Below, in pieces: positions 56,614 through 63,836 of a DNA stretch of 64,000 bases. Both the position numbers and the translations under genes were made by a program. The notes under the pieces are model-generated. The model worked only from the letters and a program-made list of their open reading frames with translations. It was not told where the DNA came from and did not search any database. This DNA comes from Lachnospiraceae bacterium. GTDB lineage: Bacteria > Bacillota > Clostridia > Lachnospirales > Lachnospiraceae. Location: NCBI GenBank assembly GCA_017444015.1, contig JAFSXN010000002.1, positions 31,389 to 95,388 on the forward strand, read 5' to 3'. How positions within the stretch are numbered: the stretch's first letter is position 1; each line of letters starts with the position of its first letter.

Positions 56614-56642
56614 CGGCTGACAGAGAATCTGTCCATCAGCCG
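56614..56642 (+). terminator. Terminator after the first HxlR gene
   Basis: CGGCTGA (56614-56620) pairs with TCAGCCG (56636-56642), with an inner CAGA/TCTG pair, followed by TATTTATT. It may serve both converging genes. Confidence 0.65.
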
Positions 56643-56670
56643 TATTTATTCGCGGTTAATCTTTAATTTA

Positions 56671-56769
56671 TACTGGTTAACGCTTTTCGGTGCCGATTAA
56701 TCGGACTCGCAAACGCAATTTCAGTACGTTTGCGTTATCAGAAACGGCAATTAATTGCGTTCGCGAGTA
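56671..56769 (+). mobile_element. Miniature palindromic element, copy 4 (99 bp), replacing a rubredoxin stop codon
   Basis: Starts TACTGGTTAACG, ends TTCGCGAGTA, TA at 56669-56670 and 56770-56771. The empty site reads, on the minus strand, GAGAAGGTAAATTAAAG, which gives the rubredoxin end EKVN and a TAA stop. Confidence 0.93.
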
Positions 56770-56934
56770 TACCTTCTCAAACATATCCTTGCTCACACCG
56801 CATACCGGGCAGCACCAGTCATCCGGCAGATCCTCAAAGGCGGTTCCCGGAGCAATGCCGCTGTCCAGATCACCCTTCTCCGGATCGTAGATATATCCAC
56901 ATGGACCGCACTGATACTTTGCAGCCTTGTCCAA
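56677..56934 (-). CDS. Rubredoxin with a repeat-encoded C-terminal extension
   Basis: The first 55 residues are a normal rubredoxin with iron ligands in CGPCGYIYD and CCPVCGVSK, an electron carrier in the cytoplasm. From residue 56 on ([15 protein letters not shown]...) the 30 residues are encoded by the miniature element inserted at 56671-56769. Without the insert the protein would end after FEKVN at 56 residues. Whether the extended form folds is not known; the rubredoxin fold itself is complete. It lies 33 bp downstream of the oxidoreductase gene. Confidence 0.9.
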   Translation of the reverse strand: MDKAAKYQCGPCGYIYDPEKGDLDSGIAPGTAFEDLPDDWCCPVCGVSKDMFEKVYSRTQLIAVSDNANVLKLRLRVRLIGTEKR

Positions 56935-56967
56935 TGCCCGCAGGCGTGGTAACGATTCTTTATTCAG

Positions 56968-57969
56968 TTATGATATCTTCAGAATTGTCTTGCCCTTTGA
57001 TCCTCCCGACGCAACCTTCTTCAATGCCTTATTAACATCATCAAGCTCAAACACTTCATCCACCGATGCTTCTATGTGGGTATCCTTGAATATCTCGGAG
57101 ATCTTCTTTAGTCCTGCTCCGTCCTCATGAACAAAGATAAAGAAGTAATTTTGATTTTTGGAAGAAGCCATCTTATCATATTTGCCGCCTGCCATTTTGA
57201 ACATCATCCGCTTTATAAAAGACATACCGCTTCTTTCTGCAAACTCCCCATTCGGCAGTCCTCTAAGCGACACAAGGCTCCCGCCTCTCTTCAAAATACC
57301 GAATTCTTTTGGCAGTTCCCTGTCTCCCAAGGTGTCCAGCACATAGTCCACATCCGTTAGGACATCCGCATAATTTTCTTTTTTATAATCGATAAACTGA
57401 TCCGCGCCAAGCTTCCTGACACGCTCTTCACTGGCTCCGTTTCCATTCGTGATAACAGTCAGGCCAAAGCTTTTCGCCACCGGAATCGCCATTGCGCCAA
57501 GGCTTCCGGTTCCTCCTGAAATAAAGACTGTCTCTCCTTCCTTTGGGCGCATCAGTTCAAATGCCTGTAATGCGGTAAGTGCTGTCAGCGGTACACAGGC
57601 AGCTTCTTCGTCGGAAAGATACTCCGGCACCTGTGCAATAGCAGCTGCATCTACCGCTGCGTATTCCGCAAATGCACCTATTTTCTTAAGCGGCATTCTT
57701 CCATATACACGGTCACCGGCAGAAAACTCTTTGACAGCAGATCCGATCTTCTCTACTATACCTGCGAACTCATTCCCCATCACCAGCGGGAAGGAATAGG
57801 GAACAATCAGCTTCACTTCACCGTGGAGGATCATGTTATCCAGAGGATTCACGCCTGTCGTCCGAATTTTTACCAGAACCTCATTTTCTGCAATCTCCGG
57901 AACGGGAATATCCCTTATTTCCAGATCACATCCGTTTTTATCATATCCATTCAGAATTGCCGCTTTCAC
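56968..57969 (-). CDS. NADP-dependent zinc-free alcohol dehydrogenase/quinone oxidoreductase family protein
   Basis: A 333-residue medium-chain reductase. ILHGEVKLIVPYSFPLVMGNEFAGIVEKIG and the cofactor loop VFISGGTGSLGAMAIPVAKS are typical of the QOR/AST1-like group, and no structural zinc cysteines are present. Its start overlaps a truncated Rrf2 gene by four bases. A mutated copy of its first 30 codons is found again at 60534-60623, so the gene was once duplicated here. Confidence 0.9.
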   Translation of the reverse strand: MKAAILNGYDKNGCDLEIRDIPVPEIAENEVLVKIRTTGVNPLDNMILHGEVKLIVPYSFPLVMGNEFAGIVEKIGSAVKEFSAGDRVYGRMPLKKIGAFAEYAAVDAAAIAQVPEYLSDEEAACVPLTALTALQAFELMRPKEGETVFISGGTGSLGAMAIPVAKSFGLTVITNGNGASEERVRKLGADQFIDYKKENYADVLTDVDYVLDTLGDRELPKEFGILKRGGSLVSLRGLPNGEFAERSGMSFIKRMMFKMAGGKYDKMASSKNQNYFFIFVHEDGAGLKKISEIFKDTHIEASVDEVFELDDVNKALKKVASGGSKGKTILKIS

Positions 57970-58196
57970 TTGTCACCGCTCCTTTCTATCTGCTTACGCA
58001 TTCTGTCAATGCAGTCTGCAAGAGTCGTCTCTCTTAATTCCTGTTCAGCCTTCTCTTCAACGCTGCGGAAAACATCTGAGAGTACAGGTCTGATATGTTT
58101 TCCGACTATACACTGATCGTTTGGATTTTGATGCAAGTCAAACACATGCACCTGGCATCCCGGGATGGGATGTTTCTTCGCCCTGTACTCGGATAC
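57966..58196 (-). pseudogene. Rrf2-family regulator, C-terminal remnant
   Basis: The frame KKHPIPGCQVHVFDLHQNPN, CIVGKHIRPVL and DVFRSVEEKAEQELRETTLADCIDRM is the C-terminal third of an Rrf2 regulator. The helix-turn-helix half is missing: upstream the frame meets the stop codon of the fructosamine kinase gene (58197-58199). An ATG at 58151 exists but gives no DNA-binding domain. Its end overlaps the oxidoreductase start, so it was probably that gene's regulator before truncation. Confidence 0.75.
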
Positions 58197-59117
58197 TCAG
58201 GCGTAACGCTGAATAATCGTCGCTACTGCTGGCAGATAAGACACGCCGAAAAGATTCAGATGATTCAGCAAATGGTACAAGTTGTATAGATCCCTTCGAT
58301 CTTGATAGCCCTCCTGTAAAGGGTTTTCTTCCTCATAAGCACGATAGAAATCTGCGTGGAATCTTCCAAACAGCTCCGTCATAGCAAGATCTGCCTCCGG
58401 ATGCCCGATATAAACCGCCGGATCAATCAGCCACGCTTTACCGTCCGTTCCCTCGATGTAGTTTCCCGACCAGAGATCCCCGTGCAAAAGCGACGGTTTT
58501 TCCGGCTCCACCAACCGATCCTCTAACCTTTCCAGGAGCTTCTCTGAAAGCTTCAGGAGGTTCCGGTCCAGGTACTTCTCTGCCCGTTTTAACTGCACGG
58601 ATAATCTGCACTCCCGAAAGAAATCGATCCAGGAATCCTTTGGCGTATTGATTTGTCTGCCCGCGCCGATATAATTATCCACGTCAAGGCCAAACGCCCC
58701 CGCAGAAATAAGTCCTTCTGTATCGCATCGGTGCATGTCGGCAAGTTCCCGCCCGAATATCTCCCAAAAATCCCTTTTTCTGGCGGGGGATTCCACCATC
58801 TCCATGATCAGGAAAGAACTCTTCGTGTCCCGATCGATCCCCCGGCCTAAGAGCCTTGGCGTCCGTATCATCCCAATGGATGCGATCATCCGGAGTCCGT
58901 ATTCCTCCGCCTCAAAGAAGCCATAATTCTGAATCGTATTCTCTTTCACAAAGATTTTCTGTCCATTACTCAGATCCATGCAATACGACTCATTGATATC
59001 TCCCCCGCTTACATGCCGTTTCCTGTCGATCCGCGTGTTCGGTCCGAAACAGGAGGCCACGCAGGCTTCAATAGAAACGTATTCTTTTATCCTCTTTAAT
59101 TCAGAAATTCCCGCCAT
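58197..59117 (-). CDS. Fructosamine kinase family protein
   Basis: A 306-residue kinase-fold protein that phosphorylates ketosamines (protein deglycation) in characterised relatives. VSGGDINESYCMDLSNGQKIFVKEN is the ATP-binding N-lobe, LHGDLWSGNYI the catalytic loop and LIDPAVYIGHPEADLAM the metal-binding DFG-like segment. The start at 59117 is favoured; the frame is open to 59171. It overlaps the end of the MIF-like gene. The adjacent Rrf2 remnant begins in its stop codon. Confidence 0.88.
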   Translation of the reverse strand: MAGISELKRIKEYVSIEACVASCFGPNTRIDRKRHVSGGDINESYCMDLSNGQKIFVKENTIQNYGFFEAEEYGLRMIASIGMIRTPRLLGRGIDRDTKSSFLIMEMVESPARKRDFWEIFGRELADMHRCDTEGLISAGAFGLDVDNYIGAGRQINTPKDSWIDFFRECRLSVQLKRAEKYLDRNLLKLSEKLLERLEDRLVEPEKPSLLHGDLWSGNYIEGTDGKAWLIDPAVYIGHPEADLAMTELFGRFHADFYRAYEEENPLQEGYQDRRDLYNLYHLLNHLNLFGVSYLPAVATIIQRYA

Positions 59118-59271
59118 TCCATCCCCAGTCAGCAGTCGCGGAATATTTGATATACATATGATCCGGAGCAATTCCGAGTACTTCCCCGAAAATCTTTGTA
59201 ATCTCTGCAGTCATCTTTGAGAAAGCCTGTTTATCCGGTCCACCAAAAAGTCTCACCTCAATAAAGGCCAT
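59101..59271 (-). CDS. MIF/phenylpyruvate tautomerase C-terminal half
   Basis: A 56-codon frame: MAFIEVRLFGGPD, KMTAEITKIFGEVLGIAPDHMYIKY and WGWNGGNF at the end. This is the second half of a MIF-family tautomerase; the catalytic Pro1 belongs to the missing first half. The frame runs in phase a further 15 codons upstream (TVGTNKEEP) before a TAG, again matching MIF, so truncation is more likely than a genuine small gene. AGGAG lies before the ATG. It overlaps the kinase start by 17 bp. Confidence 0.6.
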   Translation of the reverse strand: MAFIEVRLFGGPDKQAFSKMTAEITKIFGEVLGIAPDHMYIKYSATADWGWNGGNF

Positions 59272-59396
59272 TGGCTCCTCTTTATTTGTCCCAACCGTAT
59301 GCTCTGTTCTCTTACGCTACCGCTTATTCTAGCAGATTTGCGCAAGATATTCTACAGGACTTTCAGATATTCCGGTGCCGCCCCCGTCCAGGCATT

Positions 59397-59483
59397 TCAC
59401 CGAAGCACGGCTAACACAGCAAACCCTATGATCGCCGTCAGGATCAAAACCGACAAAGCGGACGCCAGATCCAATCCAGAAGC
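59397..59483 (-). other. Hydrophobic remnant in a 334-bp gene-free stretch
   Basis: Between the MIF fragment (59271) and the antitoxin gene (59606) no complete gene is seen. One minus-strand frame encodes a single transmembrane-like end, ASGLDLASALSVLILTAIIG and ten more residues, then a stop; it is likely the tail of a lost permease. The longer frames on both strands here have no family resemblance. Confidence 0.35.
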
Positions 59484-59551
59484 TATCCCAGAAGTATGCA
59501 TTTGTAGCGGTCAGAATAACAATCTCCATTTCCGGATAATATTCTGAATTG

Positions 59552-59595
59552 CCATATTGACCACTGTATGTGATTATCATATAATATCAATATGG
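59552..59595 (+). promoter_or_regulatory. Promoter and operator of the antitoxin-Fic operon
   Basis: TTGACC (59557-59562), 17-bp spacer, TATAAT (59580-59585). A 9-bp perfect inverted repeat, CCATATTGA (59552-59560) and TCAATATGG (59587-59595), brackets the promoter, and the second half overlaps the ribosome binding site GGAGG. The HTH antitoxin is the obvious ligand. Confidence 0.75.
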
Positions 59596-59605
59596 AGGTT
59601 ACAAA

Positions 59606-59962
59606 ATGAATGCGATCAAAGAATTAAGAAGTGCCTCAAAAATGAGCCAGAACCGTTTCGCCACCTATCTTGGAATCCCCGTTGCCAATATCCAACACTG
59701 GGAGCAGGGTGTGGCGACACCGCCAAATTACCTGATATCGCTAATTTCCCGGGTGATGAAATACGACGGGTATATCAAATCTGATCTTACTCCTGCTCAG
59801 GTCGATGCAATCCGTCAGACGGAAGCGACTCTTGCTCTGGAAGGAATGACCCTGACTTCGCAGGGACTTACTGACATTCAGTCAATGCTCCGCGGGGAGA
59901 TCAGCCGCGAACAGTTCCAGGACACCCTCAAAAACAGGTATATGAGCCATGCGTCAGATTGA
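59606..59962 (+). CDS. HTH-containing antitoxin of a Fic toxin
   Basis: A 118-residue protein in two parts. Residues ~1-50 are a helix-turn-helix (MSQNRFATYLGIPVANIQHWEQG). Residues ~60-112 resemble the VbhA/FicA antitoxin, which inserts a helix into the Fic ATP site. The inhibitory motif [S/T]xxxE[G/N] is present as TLALEG (residues 75-80), where Glu79 would block ATP positioning. It overlaps the Fic start by 14 bp, so the two are translated together. DNA-binding and toxin-inhibition in one chain suggest autoregulation. Confidence 0.85.
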   Translation: MNAIKELRSASKMSQNRFATYLGIPVANIQHWEQGVATPPNYLISLISRVMKYDGYIKSDLTPAQVDAIRQTEATLALEGMTLTSQGLTDIQSMLRGEISREQFQDTLKNRYMSHASD

Positions 59963-60638
59963 TCCATACGTTTATCCTGGGACAAATATCCTCATCAACA
60001 AGTTCGACTGCCACGATGCGGATAAGCTATGGGAGATAGAAGCGCTGTCCACAGGTGGCAACCTGGCGTATCTCCAACTACATCCGATAAACGGAGGGTT
60101 TGACTTTAAGCACCTCCGTGAAATCCATCGCTTCATTTTCCAAGATCTGTACGACTGGGCAGGTGAACCGCGCACTATTGACATCGGTAAGAACAATCTC
60201 TTCTGCCGGGCACAGTTCATAAACGATTATGCACAGACCGTATTCTCCGATTTTTACGACGCTTGCCGGAATACAAAAGATGATCGCCATGCCTTTCTCC
60301 AATCGCTTGTGTCCCACTATGCTGACATGAATGCCCTGCATCCTTTCAGGGAAGGCAATGGCAGGAGCCAGCGGGAGTTTACCCGTGAACTCTGTATGAA
60401 ATGCGGTTATATGTTCGATCTCACAAAGACCGCGCATAAGGACATGCTCGATGCAAGCATTCGATCTTTCAATACCGGAGATAATTCCGCTCTGCTGAAC
60501 ATATTTGAGGAGGCCATTATCCCGCTTGGAATAATCATGTTATCCAGAGGATTCACCCCTGCCGTCCGGATTTTTACCAGAACCTCATTTTCTGCAATAT
60601 CCGGAACGGAAATATCCCTTCTTTCCTTTGCGGTATGA
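59949..60638 (+). CDS. fic: Fic-family AMPylating toxin with an altered C-terminus
   Basis: A 229-residue Fic protein. The active-site motif HPFREGNGRSQR is intact at residues 131-142, with the catalytic His131. Fic enzymes transfer AMP (or other nucleotide parts) to target hydroxyls. The last ~36 residues, from IIMLSRGFTPAVRIF on, are read from the antisense strand of a duplicated oxidoreductase fragment, so the native C-terminus has been replaced. The catalytic core seems complete, so activity is still possible. Confidence 0.9.
   Translation: MRQIDPYVYPGTNILINKFDCHDADKLWEIEALSTGGNLAYLQLHPINGGFDFKHLREIHRFIFQDLYDWAGEPRTIDIGKNNLFCRAQFINDYAQTVFSDFYDACRNTKDDRHAFLQSLVSHYADMNALHPFREGNGRSQREFTRELCMKCGYMFDLTKTAHKDMLDASIRSFNTGDNSALLNIFEEAIIPLGIIMLSRGFTPAVRIFTRTSFSAISGTEISLLSFAV
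60534..60623 (-). pseudogene. Duplicated N-terminal fragment of the oxidoreductase gene
   Basis: About 90 bp nearly identical to 57830-57919. On the minus strand it encodes DISVPDIAENEVLVKIRTAG and VNPLDNMI, the start of the medium-chain reductase. It is joined directly to the Fic reading frame on the other strand. Confidence 0.85.
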
Positions 60639-60704
60639 CCTTTATTCATCTTAATAAGAGTCTCTTCAAGACCGCTCTCTGTACCGATATTCAATTCATT
60701 TATG

Positions 60705-61097
60705 CTATAGAATACATAGGCATGGACTGTGATTACTACTGTCAGGAATGCAAAAAGCAAAATCTACATCCGCCTGCTTCATTGCTTCCCTTTGTTTGTC
60801 TGTTACCGCAGTACAGGGATAGATTCCAAACATGAACGGGAAGAAGATATATATGAAGTTCTGTATATCCTCCACTGTCATCTCAGGGCAGAACTTTTCA
60901 AGCAGCCTGCATATATTTCTCATGGATTCCCCATATGCTCTCTTGAACGATGCAAGCAGTTCCGGCCTGCTGTTTGCCTCCATGTCATAATTATTCAAGG
61001 AAAGAAGCTTTAATAGCTGCTGCCTGCTCGCAATAGAGGAAGCGATCTTTTCGACTGTTGTCCGCCTGAGCAACCGAATTATCCAGCACAATATCAA
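60705..61097 (-). pseudogene. TetR-family regulator, C-terminal remnant (second)
   Basis: The middle and end of the frame (PELLASFKRAYGESMRNICRLLEKFCPEMTVEDIQNF, then IFFPFMFGIYPCTAVTDKQREAM) match TetR C-terminal domains. The first residues look unrelated and no helix-turn-helix is found, so a frameshift or deletion has removed the N-terminus. It lies just upstream of the duplicated oxidoreductase fragment on the same strand, so the two probably formed a regulator-target pair. Confidence 0.7.
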
Positions 61098-61115
61098 CAG
61101 CTGATGCTAACCGCG

Positions 61116-62348
61116 TCAGATATATTCTATGGGAAGCGCAATAAGGTTTTCTCTGAGATAAGTCTTTTTTTCAATAAGACATAGAATGATGCCTATTCCT
61201 CTTTGTTTATCAGGGATCTTATCAAGAATCTGATTTGCGGAACCCATAATTGCTTTCGGATTGCCTGTCATTTTTATTTCTACAGGATAGAGTATCCCAT
61301 CCTCCTGAATGACAAGGTCAATCTCATTTTCAGAAGCAGCTCTTTTATCTTTTCCTCTGTAATAAAAAATACTGAACCTGTAATCCTGGCCTTCATTGCT
61401 GTACGATTTTAGTATTTCAGAAACCACAAAGGTCTCAAACATATTACCGGCAACGGCAGAATTCTTTAATGCATCTGCAGTAAGCCATCTGGTCAGGTAA
61501 CAAGCAAGACCGGTATCCCTGAAATAAATCTTTGACGACTTGATTGCTCTGGTCAGAGCACTTGCGCTATAGGGTTGTAAAATATATACGATCCCTGTTC
61601 GTTCTAAAATGGATATCCAGCTTTTTATCGTAGGTTCACTGGTTCCGACTTCGCTTGCGATATTTGCATAATTCAACATCTCCCCTGTCCTGGCAGCCAC
61701 AGATGTCATAAACTTCATGAATGTAAGACTGTCTGCCGATATGAGTTCGTTGATATCTCGCTCAAGATATGTCGCAACATACGACGAGTAATAATCCTGC
61801 CAGTCTCTTTCAACATCGTAAAGTTCCGGATAAGATCCTTTATGGATAATCTCCCATATCCCGTCATATGGGATTAATTCCTTTTCCCTTTGTTCCAGAT
61901 AATCTGCGGACGGAATAAAGTGTCTGTTAAAAGAGATTCCTTTGATTTCCCTTAATGACAAAGCGGACAATTCCATTACCGAAACACGACCTGCAAGCGA
62001 TTCACTCATTCCTTTCATCAATTCCAGCTTCCCGGATCCGGATAGGATGAATTGACCTCTGGAATCTGATCCATCAACGATCTTTTTAATTTCTTCGAGT
62101 ATACTGTTTTCCTTTTGAACCTCATCTATAAAAAGCGGCCTTGGGTTGTTCAGAAAAAAAAGACCAGGTTCCTCCTTTGCCTGGAGTCTGGTCAATCTGT
62201 CATCAAAATTCGCTCTGTTAAAACTGGAAAACTCATGATTCACTAAAGTTGACTTGCCGACTTGTCTGGCTCCGGTAAGCAAAAGACATTTGCTTGTAGC
62301 AACTCTTTGCTTAATAACAGGTGTAATTGCTCGCTCTATATATGACAT
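61116..62348 (-). CDS. AAA-type ATPase with DUF4143 domain
   Basis: A 410-residue ATPase. Walker A is LLTGARQVGKSTLV (residues ~24-37), Walker B LFIDEVQK, and the sensor region FILSGSGKLELM; the C-terminal half is the DUF4143 domain ending in a nuclease-like EIDLVIQEDG and PVEIKMT. Such proteins are widespread in accessory regions; function is not settled, though the EID-VEIK pattern resembles PD-(D/E)xK nucleases. The ATG follows AGGAGAAGC. A miniature element lies 97 bp upstream. Confidence 0.9.
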   Translation of the reverse strand: MSYIERAITPVIKQRVATSKCLLLTGARQVGKSTLVNHEFSSFNRANFDDRLTRLQAKEEPGLFFLNNPRPLFIDEVQKENSILEEIKKIVDGSDSRGQFILSGSGKLELMKGMSESLAGRVSVMELSALSLREIKGISFNRHFIPSADYLEQREKELIPYDGIWEIIHKGSYPELYDVERDWQDYYSSYVATYLERDINELISADSLTFMKFMTSVAARTGEMLNYANIASEVGTSEPTIKSWISILERTGIVYILQPYSASALTRAIKSSKIYFRDTGLACYLTRWLTADALKNSAVAGNMFETFVVSEILKSYSNEGQDYRFSIFYYRGKDKRAASENEIDLVIQEDGILYPVEIKMTGNPKAIMGSANQILDKIPDKQRGIGIILCLIEKKTYLRENLIALPIEYI

Positions 62349-62444
62349 GCTTCTCCTTTGCGACTAATCTAAATTTAAGTTTTATTATAATCGCCTCCAT
62401 TCAATAAGTCAATGATTTTCAGGCTAATCTAAACTTTTGCTTTA

Positions 62445-62543
62445 TACTCACGAACGCAATTAACTACCGTTTTTGAAACAGCAAATGCACTGAAATTGCG
62501 TTTGCGAGTCCGATTTATCGGCAGTTAATATCGTTATTAAGTA
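62445..62543 (-). mobile_element. Miniature palindromic element, copy 5 (99 bp), inverted and most diverged
   Basis: In reverse orientation: starts TACTCACGAACGC, ends ATTAAGTA on the plus strand, TA at 62443-62444 and 62544-62545. It keeps the 99-bp length and the inverted pair around GCGTTTGCGAGT but has more substitutions than the other copies. Confidence 0.85.
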
Positions 62544-62562
62544 TAAATTAGTCTGATCATTT

Positions 62563-62829
62563 CATGCTACCGAACCACTTTCAATGATTTCAAATATCTC
62601 TTTTGTTCTTCTGTAATGTTCCTGCTCTCCAATCTTTTCTGAATGAGTTTCACGTAAGAATCCACTTTTCAGTTGCTCACACGCGTAAGAAGCGTAGCGA
62701 CTTCCACATGTCTCGGAGCGTCACTATGAATGTCTACAGTTTCGCATTTTTCCGCTTTGGAATAGTCGACGAAAAAGTGCTTTGAGAAAACAAGTCCACG
62801 ACTGCAGGATTGCTTCGACAAACCAATAT
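62563..62829 (-). pseudogene. Gene remnants upstream of the ATPase
   Basis: Minus-strand frames hold pieces of at least one lost gene. One reads DYSKAEKCETVDIHSDAPRH then VEVATLLTRVSN and stops, like the C-terminus of TrmA/RlmCD-type RNA methyltransferases (HVE motif). After the stop the same frame class continues as DSYVKLIQKRLESRNITEEQ. The rest of this 480-bp stretch is the miniature element; no intact gene is seen. Confidence 0.45.
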
Positions 62830-63195
62830 TTATACAACTGTATACCCTTCAGAAGCCAACACTTCTAATGCCCGTTCAAAGTTTTCTTCCTTCACAAGGA
62901 TATAATCTGTGTTGTATGTAGATACTGCGAAAATACCTATTCTATGCTCTGCAAGGATTCCGGACAGTTTTGACAGAATGCCAATCAGTGAGAAATCAAG
63001 AACTCCCTGAATCCGAAACCCTCTCCATCCATCATCACGTTCTATTGTTTCGGGTGGCGTATCTGAGGTTCTGCAAACCAACGACAGTTCTTCATCTGTA
63101 TTCCCTATAAAATAGAATTCTGCTTTCAAGTCTATGACAGAAATATCCGCCACTTTGCAAACAGTAAGTTTATGCTCAATTACTTTCAATTCCAT
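62830..63195 (-). CDS. ACT-domain protein
   Basis: A 121-residue protein with a CASTOR/ACT-like fold. The C-terminal part, SLIGILSKLSGILAEHRIGIFAVSTYNTDYILVKEENFERAL, is the ACT motif, which binds small molecules such as amino acids. The N-terminal 55 residues (VCKVADISVIDLKAEFYFIGNTDEELSLVC) form the second half of the pair. Function and ligand are unknown. It lies 55 bp downstream of the second HxlR gene on the same strand. Confidence 0.88.
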   Translation of the reverse strand: MELKVIEHKLTVCKVADISVIDLKAEFYFIGNTDEELSLVCRTSDTPPETIERDDGWRGFRIQGVLDFSLIGILSKLSGILAEHRIGIFAVSTYNTDYILVKEENFERALEVLASEGYTVV

Positions 63196-63249
63196 TCTGT
63201 TTCACCTCTTCGCAGTATGCTGACCCGAAACGTTCCTCTGATCCTATTA

Positions 63250-63606
63250 CTATTTACCATCCTGCATCTGTTCATCTGCCCACTTATAGACAGACTCCAG
63301 CGCCGGAATCAAAGTCTTTCCTCTCTCCGCAAGTGAATACTCCACCGTTGGAGGAATTGTCGGATACTGCGTCCGGGTAACGAACTTATCCTGCTCCAGC
63401 TCTCTCAGGCACTTTGTAAGCATGGTGGCGGTGATCCCAACGACTTTCCTCTCCAACTCCCGGTACCTAAGCGTCTGGTTCTCGGCATCTGCGATATACC
63501 ACAGGATTGGTAGTTTCCATTTCTGTCCGATCAGTTCCATCGCATAGAGGATTGGACAATCTGTTTCATAGATGTTTTCTTCTTTCGGCAAAGGTTTCTT
63601 ACTCAT
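63250..63606 (-). CDS. HxlR-family transcriptional regulator (second)
   Basis: A 118-residue winged-helix regulator: DCPILYAMELIGQKWKLPILWYI, LRYRELERKVVGITATMLTKCLRELEQDKFV and PPTVEYSLAERGKTLIPALESVYKWADEQM. The redox-type cysteine precedes the domain (TDCPI). The ATG at 63606 has GGAG six bases before it and is preferred to 63618. The operator-like ACTATATTTTTTATAGT lies just upstream. It is related to, but clearly different from, the HxlR at 56261. Confidence 0.92.
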   Translation of the reverse strand: MSKKPLPKEENIYETDCPILYAMELIGQKWKLPILWYIADAENQTLRYRELERKVVGITATMLTKCLRELEQDKFVTRTQYPTIPPTVEYSLAERGKTLIPALESVYKWADEQMQDGK

Positions 63607-63619
63607 TTCAAACTCCATT

Positions 63620-63636
63620 ACTATATTTTTTATAGT
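63620..63636. promoter_or_regulatory. Operator upstream of the second HxlR gene
   Basis: The 17-bp perfect inverted repeat ACTATATTTTTTATAGT lies 14 bp before the start codon. The same half-site (ACTAT/ATAGT) occurs before the other HxlR gene. Known HxlR regulators such as YodB bind sites of this kind. Confidence 0.65.
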
Positions 63637-63791
63637 GGCAAAGAATATTCTGCCTCCTTTTTTTTTCTCTGTGACTAATTATAATGAAGATGTTCAGAAT
63701 AATCAAGCATGAAGGAGCTGATTCTAGGATAAACGCATCGATTTAGGGTTGATTTCTATAAGTTTTTATGGTAATCAGCCTTTTTTTGTGG

Positions 63792-63816
63792 TATAATGTA
63801 TTACATAGTATGTAAT
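63792..63816 (+). promoter_or_regulatory. Promoter with palindrome before the chimeric frame
   Basis: TATAAT (63792-63797) with a weak -35, followed by the palindrome ATTACATAGTATGTAAT (63800-63816) at the start of transcription and AAGGAGG before the ATG. This looks like the left end of an insertion sequence. Confidence 0.5.
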
Positions 63817-63836
63817 ATATGGGAAGGAGGATTTTA

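Noticed and set aside
59299-59580. Overlapping frames of ~80 codons on both strands
   Set aside because: Neither has a ribosome binding site or recognisable family; the region looks like decayed sequence.
62603-62785. 60-codon plus-strand frame
   Set aside because: The minus-strand frames here resemble a methyltransferase tail, so this is a shadow of remnants.
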